64,000 bases of DNA from an uncultured Pseudohongiella sp. (GTDB lineage: Bacteria; Pseudomonadota; Gammaproteobacteria; Pseudomonadales; Pseudohongiellaceae), in the NCBI GenBank assembly GCA_951812965.1, contig OX638341.1, positions 1-64,000 of the forward strand, read 5' to 3'. Of the stretch, positions 34,653 to 43,064 are shown in pieces. The position numbers and the translations under genes are program-made. The stretch's first letter is position 1; every line of letters begins with the position of its first letter. The notes under the pieces were generated by a model. It saw only the letters and a list, made by a program, of their open reading frames with translations, was not told where the DNA came from and did no database searches.

Positions 34653-35804
34653 TCAGATGATTTCCCGCACGGGTTGTACGGCCATACCGTTGACCACGGC
34701 CTGGATCGGCGAAATGCATACGATTTCACCCGGCTCGAGCCCGCCGCTGATCAGTACGCGATGTTCCTCGAAGCGGTAGATTTCGACTTCGCGGTAGTAC
34801 ATCTTGTTTTCGGCGTCTACCACGAGCACCTGGTTGTTGTTACGCATCACGGCGCGCGGCAAGGCGATAATTTCTTCGATCTCGCGGCCGCGAATGGTCG
34901 CTTCGACAAACAGGCCGATGGGCAGGGAAATGGTTTTAGTGTCCCCTTCCGGGGGCTGCGTCACGCGGACGATGGCTTGCACGGTATTGCTGTCGGAATC
35001 GATGGCTGCTTCGGTGCGCACCATGCGCCCGAACCAGGTGTGTCTTTGCCCGCCGTACATGCCTTCCAGCCGCACCACGGGAGCTACCCGGCGTTCGAGT
35101 TCACCGCGGAAATCCAACGGCACGTCGAGAAAGCCCAATTGGCGAATGGCCAGCGGCAGGCGCACCTCCACTTCATTGGCGTCGAACATTATGGCGATGT
35201 TCTGGGCGCGGTTGGCGTATTGACCGAGTTCGACTTCGCGTGAGCCGACGACGGCGTCGAACGGCGCCCGCACTTCGGTCCGCTCAAGATCGAGCCGAGA
35301 CTGCCTGAGTTGGGTTTCGATCTCGCTTATGCGCGCAGCGGTGACATTGGCCTGGCGCTCGGCGTTCTGAATTTGCGATTCGCTCACCAGGCGGCGCACG
35401 CCAAGCTCGCGCAGGCGTTCGTATTCGGCGCGGGCGTGAGATTCTTCCGCTTTGGCCTGTTCCAGCGAGGCTTCGCTGCGCGCGAGCGCGATTTCGTAGT
35501 CGCTGCTTTCGAGCCGTAACAGGGGCTCGCCTTCGGTGACATATCCGCCCGCTTCGAGCTTGGGCGAAATCCAGGCCACTGTGCCGGCAACCGGAGCGGA
35601 CAAATTGACGGTGCGCGCCGCCTGTACCTTGCCCTGGGATTCGACGAACAACTGTACAGGCTCGGAGTCCACCTCCATTACCCGCACGGCCACCGGGATG
35701 ATTTCGGGGGAGGACTCATCGAGTTCGGTAGGGTTGAACACCAGCCAGGAGGCCAACAGCACGCAGCCCGCCAATATCCCTACCGGAAGCAATACTCGTA
35801 TCAT
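34653..35804 (-). CDS. RND periplasmic adaptor (membrane fusion protein)
   Basis: A 383-residue adaptor. A single N-terminal hydrophobic helix (VLLPVGILAGCVLLASWLVF) anchors it. A barrel-sandwich (lipoyl-like) domain (VNLSAPVAGTVAWISPKLEAGG) is split by a coiled-coil hairpin (residues about 100-165, rich in Ala, Glu, Arg) and followed by a beta-barrel part (VRAPFDAVVGSREVELGQYAN). It bridges the pump to an outer membrane channel. It is in the same transcript as the pump, adaptor first. Confidence 0.94.
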   Translation of the reverse strand: MIRVLLPVGILAGCVLLASWLVFNPTELDESSPEIIPVAVRVMEVDSEPVQLFVESQGKVQAARTVNLSAPVAGTVAWISPKLEAGGYVTEGEPLLRLESSDYEIALARSEASLEQAKAEESHARAEYERLRELGVRRLVSESQIQNAERQANVTAARISEIETQLRQSRLDLERTEVRAPFDAVVGSREVELGQYANRAQNIAIMFDANEVEVRLPLAIRQLGFLDVPLDFRGELERRVAPVVRLEGMYGGQRHTWFGRMVRTEAAIDSDSNTVQAIVRVTQPPEGDTKTISLPIGLFVEATIRGREIEEIIALPRAVMRNNNQVLVVDAENKMYYREVEIYRFEEHRVLISGGLEPGEIVCISPIQAVVNGMAVQPVREII

Positions 35805-35960
35805 TTGGTCACCACCGGTCGTTATTCCCTTCGTCCATAAGAATTTCGTTCGTTACCTGAGGTATACGCACGAAACGCCGATTTCGGTTGTATCGGCCTG
35901 GAACAGATAACTATAGGGGCGACTGCGCGAGAGTCCAGTAATGAATTGTTACAAAACGAC

Positions 35961-37064
35961 TCACTTCACCTCGCCGGGCAAGTGAAACCGCATGTGCAGA
36001 CCGCTTTGTGGCTGTCCGCGGCCATTTTCGAGGGCCGGGCGAAAATGTAAATCGTAAGCGGCCTCACGGACGAGATTTCTGAATTGTTCTGTACCCGAAT
36101 CCGTTGCTGCAACGACGTTCACCGCGCGCACGTCTCCCTTGGCGGAAAGGCGAAAACGCAGGTCGAACGGTTCAAAAGTTTCCCTGGCCGCATTCAGGGA
36201 TTCGATCGGCAGCGGCGCCCTAACGGTAGGCACCGACGCATCCCAGGCAAAATAAGGCGCCTGTCGGGCCGGATCATCCGCATGCAACCTCGCAGCGAGT
36301 TCTGCTTCCTGATTCTCTATGGCTTCTTCCAGAGTCAGATAGAACCGGTTGACGGGAATCAATTGCGGACGGCCGAAAAACGCCTCGATCCGTACTTCCG
36401 GAATGCCGGCCTGGCGCATTAATTCCTGAGCCTGGCGATAGTTTGCGAACGGAGTGCCCCAGTCCTGCAGCAATTGAAAGTCCGCTCGATAAATCAGCGC
36501 CATCGCCTGGGCTTCCGGATTACCCGCGTTTTCAAAGATTTCGGCCATTTCGGTAAATTTGCGCGTTGCCTCTTTCATGAAGGTTTTGCGAAGGTCTCGA
36601 ACGCTGCGCGCGGACCCGGCCTGGGTCCAGTATGAATTAGTCCCGATATTGGGTGCAGTCAGCTTTTTCCCACCACCCTCATTGGCCATTTTCCGCAATT
36701 CGTGATAGCTGACTCGCTCGTCGTCGGACGCCAGGATACCGGCCAGCCGGTAACGGTCCATTGCGGTGAGATACAGCCAGGGGGCCATCTTCGGGTCATT
36801 TTCGCCGTACTGGTCTGCCGCAGCGTATTCGAGTTGATCGACAAGCTTGCTGGCCTTCAGATAGTCCGGGATACTCTGCGGCGACCCGTCCGGCGTAGCT
36901 CCCGTGAGATACGTGAAAATCTGTGCCGCCTTTTCTTGCCGGGAGACGTCCGACAGTCGCTCATCAGCCGCCAAACCAGGTGTTGTCCAGGTCAGGGAAC
37001 ACGCGGCGGACATCACAATCGCGGCCAATGCCGCCGGGAGTGTCTTGTAACCTGAAATGGTCAT
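35961..37064 (-). CDS. Exported protein with TonB-C-like end, paralog 3 of 3
   Basis: A 367-residue exported protein. The ATG at 37064 has AGGG upstream and gives a signal-like segment (PAALAAIVMSAACSLTW). A GTG at 37112 overlapping the previous stop would also work. The middle is helical and TPR-like (DPKMAPWLYLTAMDRYRLAGIL; AMALIYRADFQLLQDWG). The last 90 residues (LRFRLSAKGDVRAVNVVA ... DLHFRPALENGRGQ) resemble the TonB C-terminal domain, which binds receptor TonB boxes. Whether these proteins energise receptors is unknown, since no ExbBD genes are present. It is last of three overlapping paralogous genes. Confidence 0.78.
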   Translation of the reverse strand: MTISGYKTLPAALAAIVMSAACSLTWTTPGLAADERLSDVSRQEKAAQIFTYLTGATPDGSPQSIPDYLKASKLVDQLEYAAADQYGENDPKMAPWLYLTAMDRYRLAGILASDDERVSYHELRKMANEGGGKKLTAPNIGTNSYWTQAGSARSVRDLRKTFMKEATRKFTEMAEIFENAGNPEAQAMALIYRADFQLLQDWGTPFANYRQAQELMRQAGIPEVRIEAFFGRPQLIPVNRFYLTLEEAIENQEAELAARLHADDPARQAPYFAWDASVPTVRAPLPIESLNAARETFEPFDLRFRLSAKGDVRAVNVVAATDSGTEQFRNLVREAAYDLHFRPALENGRGQPQSGLHMRFHLPGEVK

Positions 37065-37108
37065 TTCAATGGCCCTTGAAATCTGCACCGGAATCCAACA
37101 TTTCCTGC

Positions 37109-38524
37109 TCACTCCACTTCGGCTGTCTCGACGCTGCCGCGCGGGATCAGTACGCGAATGTGCACATCGTTCACTCGCCGGCGGCGGTTGCCTTCCATGA
37201 CGGGGCGAAAGCGCAGTTCTTCCGCCGTGCGACGCAGCCGGAACCGGACATCATTATTTTTGGGTGTAAATGCCAGCACGTCAACGTGCGGTACAAAACC
37301 GACGCTGTTGATATTTATGTCAAGTTCGGCCTCGTAATAGCTCGGGTCTTCATTCCAGAAAACATTTTCGGAGATGGGGGATTTCAAATTCGGAACCGAC
37401 TCGCTCCAGGCCGTGAATTGCGCCACATGGACGAAATCTTCATTGCCGGGGCTCCAGCGGGACAGGTCGGCGTCCTGTTGTGCGATCGCTTCCTCCAGAG
37501 TCGGATGAAAACGGGTATAGGGGATTTGTTGCGGATGGCTGAAAAACAATGAGATTCGCTCTTCGGCCACTCCCGCCCGACGCAACAACTCCCGGGCATC
37601 CCGGTACTTTCCCCAGGCGCTTGCCCAGTTCATCAGCAAGTGAAAATCAGCCTCGTAGATCGTGGCCATGGCCTGCGCTTCGACGTCTCCGGCAGCTTCC
37701 ATTACGTCGGTTATCTTCTCGATGGTCTCCTGGGCTTCCGGGATAAAGCGCCCGCCTCCCCATCTTCCGGCAGTTTGCGAAGCACTGGCGCCGCCGGTGG
37801 CCCTGCCGACGGCCCAGAGCGCATCCGCGCCTTCGCGCCATGCCAACTCCTCTCTGGCGACGGCGCGAACCGCCCGTTCGGAATTCAGCAGCCCTAGCAG
37901 GTGATACTTGTTCATGTATACGCGATACAACCAGGGCACAATGGCCGGATCGCCCTCATCGAATACATCGTCAAGCAGAATCTCAAGCTCATCGAACAGT
38001 TCGTGAGCCTCGTAGAAGCTTTCAATGCGCTGTTTGTGGGTTCGCCCCGCACCGCCGGTCTTGTGCCAGTAAGCTTGCAGTTCGATTGCTTTCAGCAGCG
38101 CAACAGGGTCTCCCTGGGTGGCGGTCACAACACGCAATTGACGAAGAAAATCGCTGACTGCTTCACGGTCCCCCGCTTCCACTCCGATCAGGACCATCTC
38201 TTTCAGCAAGGGAATCAATTCCGCGCCTTCCGGGCCGTGATTGATTCGCATCAGTTCCAACTGGTGTTCCTGCAACGCGGCGACCCGTTCGTATTCGGAC
38301 CGCTCGCGCAGCAACATGACCATGGCCTGAAGCGGTTCGATCAGGGATAGATCGGTGGGGCCCCGAGTGGATTCCAGTTCCGTAAGCAGGTTTTCCTGCT
38401 CCAGCATTTGCGCAAGCCATTCCTCGTCCGCGGCGGCAAGGCCGGACGTTGCCCAAAGCGCCGCCCATATGGCAAAAATCGCCGCGCGCAGACTGTTGGA
38501 GACTGCAATCGCACTGACACGCAT
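37109..38524 (-). CDS. Exported protein with TonB-C-like end, paralog 2 of 3
   Basis: A 471-residue paralog of its two neighbours. A signal-like hydrophobic segment (AAIFAIWAALWATSGLAA) is followed by helices with the shared LSLIEPLQAMVMLLRERSEYERVAALQEHQLELMR-like pattern, which suggests TPR repeats. A C-terminal beta-rich segment (NNDVRFRLRRTAEELRFRPVMEGNRR) is TonB-C-like. The start is unsure: ATG 38524 or 38545, or a TTG at 38569 that overlaps the previous stop. The conserved FFxxPQxxPxxRFxPTLEEAIxxQ motif occurs in all three. No family name is recognised beyond the end domain. Confidence 0.78.
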   Translation of the reverse strand: MRVSAIAVSNSLRAAIFAIWAALWATSGLAAADEEWLAQMLEQENLLTELESTRGPTDLSLIEPLQAMVMLLRERSEYERVAALQEHQLELMRINHGPEGAELIPLLKEMVLIGVEAGDREAVSDFLRQLRVVTATQGDPVALLKAIELQAYWHKTGGAGRTHKQRIESFYEAHELFDELEILLDDVFDEGDPAIVPWLYRVYMNKYHLLGLLNSERAVRAVAREELAWREGADALWAVGRATGGASASQTAGRWGGGRFIPEAQETIEKITDVMEAAGDVEAQAMATIYEADFHLLMNWASAWGKYRDARELLRRAGVAEERISLFFSHPQQIPYTRFHPTLEEAIAQQDADLSRWSPGNEDFVHVAQFTAWSESVPNLKSPISENVFWNEDPSYYEAELDININSVGFVPHVDVLAFTPKNNDVRFRLRRTAEELRFRPVMEGNRRRRVNDVHIRVLIPRGSVETAEVE

Positions 38525-38565
38525 ATTGCCGGGAACTGAGTCCATTTGGGATCGCTGCGCGGCGT

Positions 38566-39990
38566 TCAATCGTCTCTGCGCGGGAGCAGAAAACGCATCT
38601 GCACGTCGCGCAGGCGCTGGCCGCGGCCTTCCTCCATGGGCGGACGGAAGCGCAGTTCGCGCGCGGCGTTTCGCGCCAGGCGGCGGGACCGGCGGTCATC
38701 GGGTTCGGCGGCGAGTATGTCAACTCCGGAAACGCCGCCGCGGCTGTTGATGCGGAATTCGAGATCGACCTTGTGATAGTCGTTCTCGACCGCCCAGAAA
38801 GCGGTGTCGGATACTGGTTCGCGCACGTTGGGCGCGGCTTGGTCCCAGGCGGTGAACGGCGCCACGTAGATCGCATCTTCCTGTTCGGGCCGCCATGACG
38901 CCAGTTCGGCATCCTGGTGCGCGATCGCTTCCTCCAGCGTGGGATAGAAGCGGCTAACCGGCAGCAGTTGCGGGCGGCCAAAGAACAAGTCAATGCGCTC
39001 GGCGGGAATGCCTGCTTCCAGCAGCATCTCCTGCGCGTCCCGGTAACGGCTGAAGGCCGTGCCCCGATTCATCAGCAATTGGAAGTCCGAACGATAAATT
39101 ATGGCCATGGCTTGCGCTTCGAGATTCCCCTCCGCCTCGTAGATGTCGGCCATGTCGTCGATCTTGCCGATGCCCTGGCGCAAGTAGAGTTCGCCTACCA
39201 GATCGCCTTCTTCGATGACGGGTGTCACCGTGCTCGACCAGAGCGGATTAATGGAAAAACCCCGCGCGGAAGTGCGAAGTCTCGTCGCGCCGTCATGCCT
39301 GACGAGTTCGCGGATCGTGGGTCCACTCGCCCCGTCTTCGGAATTCAGCAAGCCGACGAGTTGGTATGCATTCATGGCGCTTGAATAGAGCCAGGGAACC
39401 ATGGCCGGGTCGTCTTCGCCGTAGAGTTCCTCGGCTGCGTCTTCAAGATCCTCGATCAACTCCCGGGCCTCGAAGAAATTTATCGCCCGCCGGCGGCTGC
39501 CTTCGCCGGCGCCTCCTGTCAGGTACCAGTGAGCCAATGTGTTGATCGCCCGCAGCAGGACTTCGGGATCCTCGTCGTTGGCGCTCACATTGCGGATCAT
39601 TTGCAGGTTGTCCGTGACTTCGTCGAATTCGCCGATGGCGATCCTGGTCAGCACCATGTCTTCCAGCAAGGGAATCAATTGCGGATTTTCCAGGCCGAGA
39701 TTGGTGCGCATCAAGGCGAGCTGGCGCTCCTGCAATTCGGCGATGCGCTCGTAATCGGATTGCTCTTCCAGCAGCCGGATCATGGCTTGCAAGGGTTCGA
39801 TTAGGGAAGAATCGAAGGGGCCGTTGAGGGATTCAAGTTCCGCCAGTGCTTCTTCCTGGGACTGCATCTGCTCGACCCAGCCGGAGTCTTCGGCCGCGTT
39901 GAGGCCGGCAGCGGAAATTGCCAACCCTGCCACGCAAATCGAAAGCCAAAGCCGCTTTGCCGACGCCTGTATCAGATCAGCGTACTTCAT
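38566..39990 (-). CDS. Exported protein with TonB-C-like end, paralog 1 of 3
   Basis: First of the triplet, 474 residues, with a clear ATG and signal peptide (LWLSICVAGLAISAAGLNA). It has helical TPR-like repeats up to about residue 330, the shared FFGRPQLLPVSRFYPTLEEAI motif, then a TonB-C-like end (LEFRINSRGGVSGVDILAA ... ELRFRPPMEEGRGQ). The tandem triplet arose by duplication, and the stop of each gene overlaps an alternative start of the next. It is divergent from the DUF4159 gene with a 74-nt gap. Its role is unknown; an envelope scaffold or receptor partner is possible. Confidence 0.8.
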   Translation of the reverse strand: MKYADLIQASAKRLWLSICVAGLAISAAGLNAAEDSGWVEQMQSQEEALAELESLNGPFDSSLIEPLQAMIRLLEEQSDYERIAELQERQLALMRTNLGLENPQLIPLLEDMVLTRIAIGEFDEVTDNLQMIRNVSANDEDPEVLLRAINTLAHWYLTGGAGEGSRRRAINFFEARELIEDLEDAAEELYGEDDPAMVPWLYSSAMNAYQLVGLLNSEDGASGPTIRELVRHDGATRLRTSARGFSINPLWSSTVTPVIEEGDLVGELYLRQGIGKIDDMADIYEAEGNLEAQAMAIIYRSDFQLLMNRGTAFSRYRDAQEMLLEAGIPAERIDLFFGRPQLLPVSRFYPTLEEAIAHQDAELASWRPEQEDAIYVAPFTAWDQAAPNVREPVSDTAFWAVENDYHKVDLEFRINSRGGVSGVDILAAEPDDRRSRRLARNAARELRFRPPMEEGRGQRLRDVQMRFLLPRRDD

Positions 39991-40064
39991 GCGTTCACAA
40001 TAACTTGATCTCTCGATTCTGTCGATACAAACTGTCCGGTCAGGATGGCGTTCCAGGTTCGTCC

Positions 40065-40832
40065 ATGTATCGATTGCTCGCCCTCACCATAGCCTCGCTG
40101 ACCCTGTTCGCGGGCAATGCCGCCGCCCAGGCCCGGCTCGGGGTCGACAATGCCGATCTGTACGACATCGCCGGGGAATTCGCCTTCGTCCGCATCCAGT
40201 ATGACAGCTATTACGACGGCGGCTGGTACGGCGGCCCCTGGCTGACCGATTTTCCCGCCTCGGACGAGAATTTCCTGCGCGGCGTGGCGCGGCTGACCAA
40301 TGTTCGCGTCATGAGCGAACCCATCGTCCTGCGCTTCGACGATGAGGAAATCTTCGATTACCCGTTTCTATACGCGCTCGAAATGGGCCGCAACGGGGGC
40401 CTGTCCCTGTCGCCGCGGGAAATCGAGAACCTGCGCGAGTATCTGCTGCGCGGCGGCTTCCTGCTGATCGACGATTTCTGGGGCGAACGCCAGTGGGATG
40501 CTTTCTATCAGGATTTTTCGCTGCTTTTTCCGGATCGGGAACTGGTTGAATTACCACCCAACCATGAGATTTTCCGCACTTTTTTCGACATCGACGGCCC
40601 GCAGATGATTCCGGGCCGCGGCGGGCGCCAGGGGTTCGGCCAGGCTGGCATCGATGTGGCCAGCAATCACGCGGTTCTCGACGATCACGGCCGGGTCATG
40701 GTGCTGATCAACTGGAATTCGGACATGGGAGATGGCTGGGAGCACACCTACGACCAGTGGTACCCCACGCGCTTCGCCAACGCGGCCTACCAACTGGGCA
40801 TCAATTACCTGATTTACTCATTGACTCACTGA
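40065..40832 (+). CDS. Exported DUF4159-domain protein
   Basis: A 255-residue protein with a signal peptide (LLALTIASLTLFAGNAAAQ). The DUF4159 domain shows FAFVRIQYDS, FLYALEMGRNGGLSLSPREIENLREYLLRGGFLLIDDFWG and a late DDHGRVMVLINWNSDMGDGWEH. The fold is related to glutamine-amidotransferase-like/ThuA-like sheets. Function is unknown. The stop is followed within 2 nt by a REP-like palindrome that could act in 3'-end formation. Confidence 0.88.
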   Translation: MYRLLALTIASLTLFAGNAAAQARLGVDNADLYDIAGEFAFVRIQYDSYYDGGWYGGPWLTDFPASDENFLRGVARLTNVRVMSEPIVLRFDDEEIFDYPFLYALEMGRNGGLSLSPREIENLREYLLRGGFLLIDDFWGERQWDAFYQDFSLLFPDRELVELPPNHEIFRTFFDIDGPQMIPGRGGRQGFGQAGIDVASNHAVLDDHGRVMVLINWNSDMGDGWEHTYDQWYPTRFANAAYQLGINYLIYSLTH

Positions 40833-40833
40833 T

Positions 40834-40947
40834 GCGGGCGAGGCATGCCTCGCCCCTACAGTGTCCATCAGAAATTCAGGGGCGGCCGCCACAGGGCAAA
40901 TGCCATCCGGGAGGTTCGGGCTACTGTAGGGGCGACGCATGCGTCGC
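40834..40947. repeat. REP-like halves 4, in outward order
   Basis: One half (GGGCGAGGCATGCCTCGCCC then CTACAG) and a second (CTGTAGGGGCGACGCATGCG, TCGC) are arranged with their CTAC/GTAG ends toward each other. This is opposite to the other pairs. Confidence 0.75.
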
Positions 40948-40975
40948 ACGCTTGTTGCCGACTGGTTCGAACAGG

Positions 40976-41971
40976 CTAATCCTCGCCCAAGAGCTCCAGT
41001 CGACGGGCGCCGGCGAGGATGCCTTCGAGGCCGTAATTGCCTTCGTGACAGGCATATTCGTAGGGCATGGTGTCAGTGTCGTTGAAGACGATCTGGCCTC
41101 CCCATTCCTGCGTGTAGTACACCGGGTCGTTGACGCTGAACTCGAACAGGATCTGGTCGTCGGCGATGCGTGTCAGGCGCTCGACGATCCTGCCCTGCTC
41201 CGTGATCGGCGCTGCATTTTGCGGTGCCTGAAGCGGATGCAGATTGACCGTTTCGATTACCAGCGTGTCGCCATCCCAGTTCGCCACCGAATCTCCGAAC
41301 CAGGGTGCGTGTTCTTCGGGACGGCGGTGTTCGCCGCCGATGGGAATGATGCGAACGTCATGCACCATTTCAACAAGAATCGTCAGATAGTCGTCGGTTT
41401 GCACGATCTGGTAGAGATTGTTGTACAACACGTTGTTCATCAGCGGGCCGCCGGTTCCGCCGAATCCGATGATGCAGCGCTCGCCTAGAGAGCGGCCTTC
41501 AGGTCCGTGATTGCCGGAAAATTGCGCGCGGTAGTCTCGGCGTAGCTGATTGCCCTGCTCGGAAAAGGGAATGCGTCCGTTCTCGGGGTACGTGATCCAG
41601 GAAGTGCGGGCCTGGCCATCGATTACGCCGAAACGCGAGCCGGGATCGACCCAGAAGGCGTTGTAGCCGCGGCCCCTGGCCAGATCGGTGCCGTCGGGCA
41701 ACTGACCTTGCACCTGGCCGTCATCGGTGGCCTGCCGCACATTCTGATGGTTGTTCGCGGTGACTTCTTCCAATTGTTCACCCGGAATCACCAGGCCGAA
41801 ATCCTCGTAATTCGCCGCACGCTGCAAGGTCGTCAGCGAAGCGTTTGTCCAGAAACCCTGGAAATCCGGGTGACCGGAGGGCGTACGCGGCGGTTCATAC
41901 CCGTCCTGGGCCATTGCGGCGGCACTCGACAGCGCGAGCGCGATAAATGAAATTCTGGCAACAGCCTGCAT
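40976..41971 (-). CDS. Exported protein of unknown function, paralog of 59041 gene
   Basis: A 331-residue exported protein. The start ATG at 41971 has GGGAG 6 nt upstream and a signal peptide (ARISFIALALSSAAAMAQ). Conserved blocks are RTPSGHPDFQGFWTNAS, YNAFWVDPG, GERCIIGF, LYNNLYQIVQTDDYLTILVEMVHDVRII, WDGDTLVIETVN and the C-terminal YEYACHEGNYGLEGILAGAR. The same blocks occur in the gene at 59041. The family is common in soil and marine bacteria but has no assigned role; it is often near exported redox or TonB genes. The lone CHEGN motif is not a heme site. Confidence 0.85.
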   Translation of the reverse strand: MQAVARISFIALALSSAAAMAQDGYEPPRTPSGHPDFQGFWTNASLTTLQRAANYEDFGLVIPGEQLEEVTANNHQNVRQATDDGQVQGQLPDGTDLARGRGYNAFWVDPGSRFGVIDGQARTSWITYPENGRIPFSEQGNQLRRDYRAQFSGNHGPEGRSLGERCIIGFGGTGGPLMNNVLYNNLYQIVQTDDYLTILVEMVHDVRIIPIGGEHRRPEEHAPWFGDSVANWDGDTLVIETVNLHPLQAPQNAAPITEQGRIVERLTRIADDQILFEFSVNDPVYYTQEWGGQIVFNDTDTMPYEYACHEGNYGLEGILAGARRLELLGED

Positions 41972-42109
41972 GATCAACTCCCTCGCTTATGGAGAACTCA
42001 AACTCGGAGAAACTTTCACGAAAGCTAAATCACGGGTCAGCAATAATCAAGGGTGGACTGCTGAAGACTGATGTCCCATCGTTTTCTCTTCAGTCCGGGC
42101 CTTTGCCTC

Positions 42110-42502
42110 TCAGGCTTCCAGGGTGTTCAGGTCCTGACAATCAAGAAGGGCTCGGTCGCTGGTCACCAGGGTCAGGCCTAGAATCCTGGCAGATGCCGCA
42201 ATAAACCGATCGGCAGGGTCTTGATGCGGCAAAATTATCCGGCGGCTTGCCATGGCAATTTCGATGGAAACGGGAATCTCATGCACCGAGCTGCCGTCCA
42301 GCGCCTGCCGTATCCAGCTAGTGGCATTCGGGCGTAGCGCAAGTCTGCCTTTTTCCGCGAGCAGCATTACCTCCCAGCAACTGATTGCGGAAAGATGCGT
42401 ATTGGCATCGGGTGAAGCGAGAACCGTAAGCGTTTTTGCGGAAATACGCTCCGGCGAAAGCAAGCCCCAGAGCCAGACATGTGTATCAAGCAACAAATTC
42501 AC
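42110..42502 (-). CDS. PIN-domain ribonuclease toxin (VapC-like)
   Basis: A 130-residue PIN protein with the acidic metal site: LLLDTHVWLW (Asp6), SCWEVMLL (Glu), DPADRFIAA and TSDRALL. PIN toxins cleave RNA, often tRNA. The GTG start follows the antitoxin stop by 32 nt. It forms a type II module with the Phd/YefM-like gene upstream. Downstream is about 130 nt of non-coding DNA. Confidence 0.9.
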   Translation of the reverse strand: MNLLLDTHVWLWGLLSPERISAKTLTVLASPDANTHLSAISCWEVMLLAEKGRLALRPNATSWIRQALDGSSVHEIPVSIEIAMASRRIILPHQDPADRFIAASARILGLTLVTSDRALLDCQDLNTLEA

Positions 42503-42534
42503 GGCTCAGGCGGATGCTCCAGAGATTCCCGGAG

Positions 42535-42771
42535 TCAACGCAGCGCTTCCCAGTCTTCTGGTTTGGCGGCCGGCGCCACGATGTCGCCGAGGATTTCACC
42601 GGTTTCTTTCATACTGCCGACCCAGTCGGGGTTGCGGGATGTCGGCGGTGGGAAAATTTGCGCCACAGGCTTGCCGAACCGGGTTACGAGCAAAGGGGTC
42701 TTCGACTTGCCGACCTTTGCCAACACGGCAATGCACTTGGCCTTGAATTCGGAAATTTTCATCTGTTCCAT
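42535..42771 (-). CDS. Phd/YefM-like antitoxin
   Basis: A 78-residue antitoxin. The N-terminal MKISEFKAKCIAVLAKVGKSKTPLLVTRFGKPVAQI is the Phd/YefM DNA-binding fold, and the C-terminal tail would wrap the toxin. The order antitoxin-toxin on one strand is standard. The true start may be the ATG three codons in (42762). Confidence 0.88.
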   Translation of the reverse strand: MEQMKISEFKAKCIAVLAKVGKSKTPLLVTRFGKPVAQIFPPPTSRNPDWVGSMKETGEILGDIVAPAAKPEDWEALR

Positions 42772-43064
42772 GCCGCCAAGCTAACATGGTCCAAAAATGT
42801 AGTCAATTTTTTGCGCGAACTGTCAAAGCAATTCAGCAATGTCCGGCATCCGCTCCGGATGGGTGTCCCACTAATTTTTCCATACTGTGTGCGGTTTCGC
42901 ACACGATCTCGTAGGGGCGAGGCATGCCTCGCCCGGGGGCGTTGCACGGAATCTGGGCCATCCACGGGCGAGGCATGCCTCGCCCCTACAGTCTCACATG
43001 TATCTGAACCTACACGTAGTGACGGATCCCGGATGGGTGTCCCATCTTTTGCGGATGTGTGAAA
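42772..43064. other. REP-like pair and 16-bp direct repeats between TA module and methyltransferase
   Basis: About 290 nt without a gene. CCGGATGGGTGTCCCA occurs near 42858 and again near 43030, flanking the REP-like pair at 42911-42989. The right flank also carries the inverted form of the ATGTGAGAC extension seen at 50937 and 60067. Confidence 0.6.
42911..42989. repeat. REP-like inverted pair 5
   Basis: Two GGGCGAGGCATGCCTCGCCC palindromes with GTAGG and CCTAC ends face each other over 79 nt, the same size as pair 1. Confidence 0.88.
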
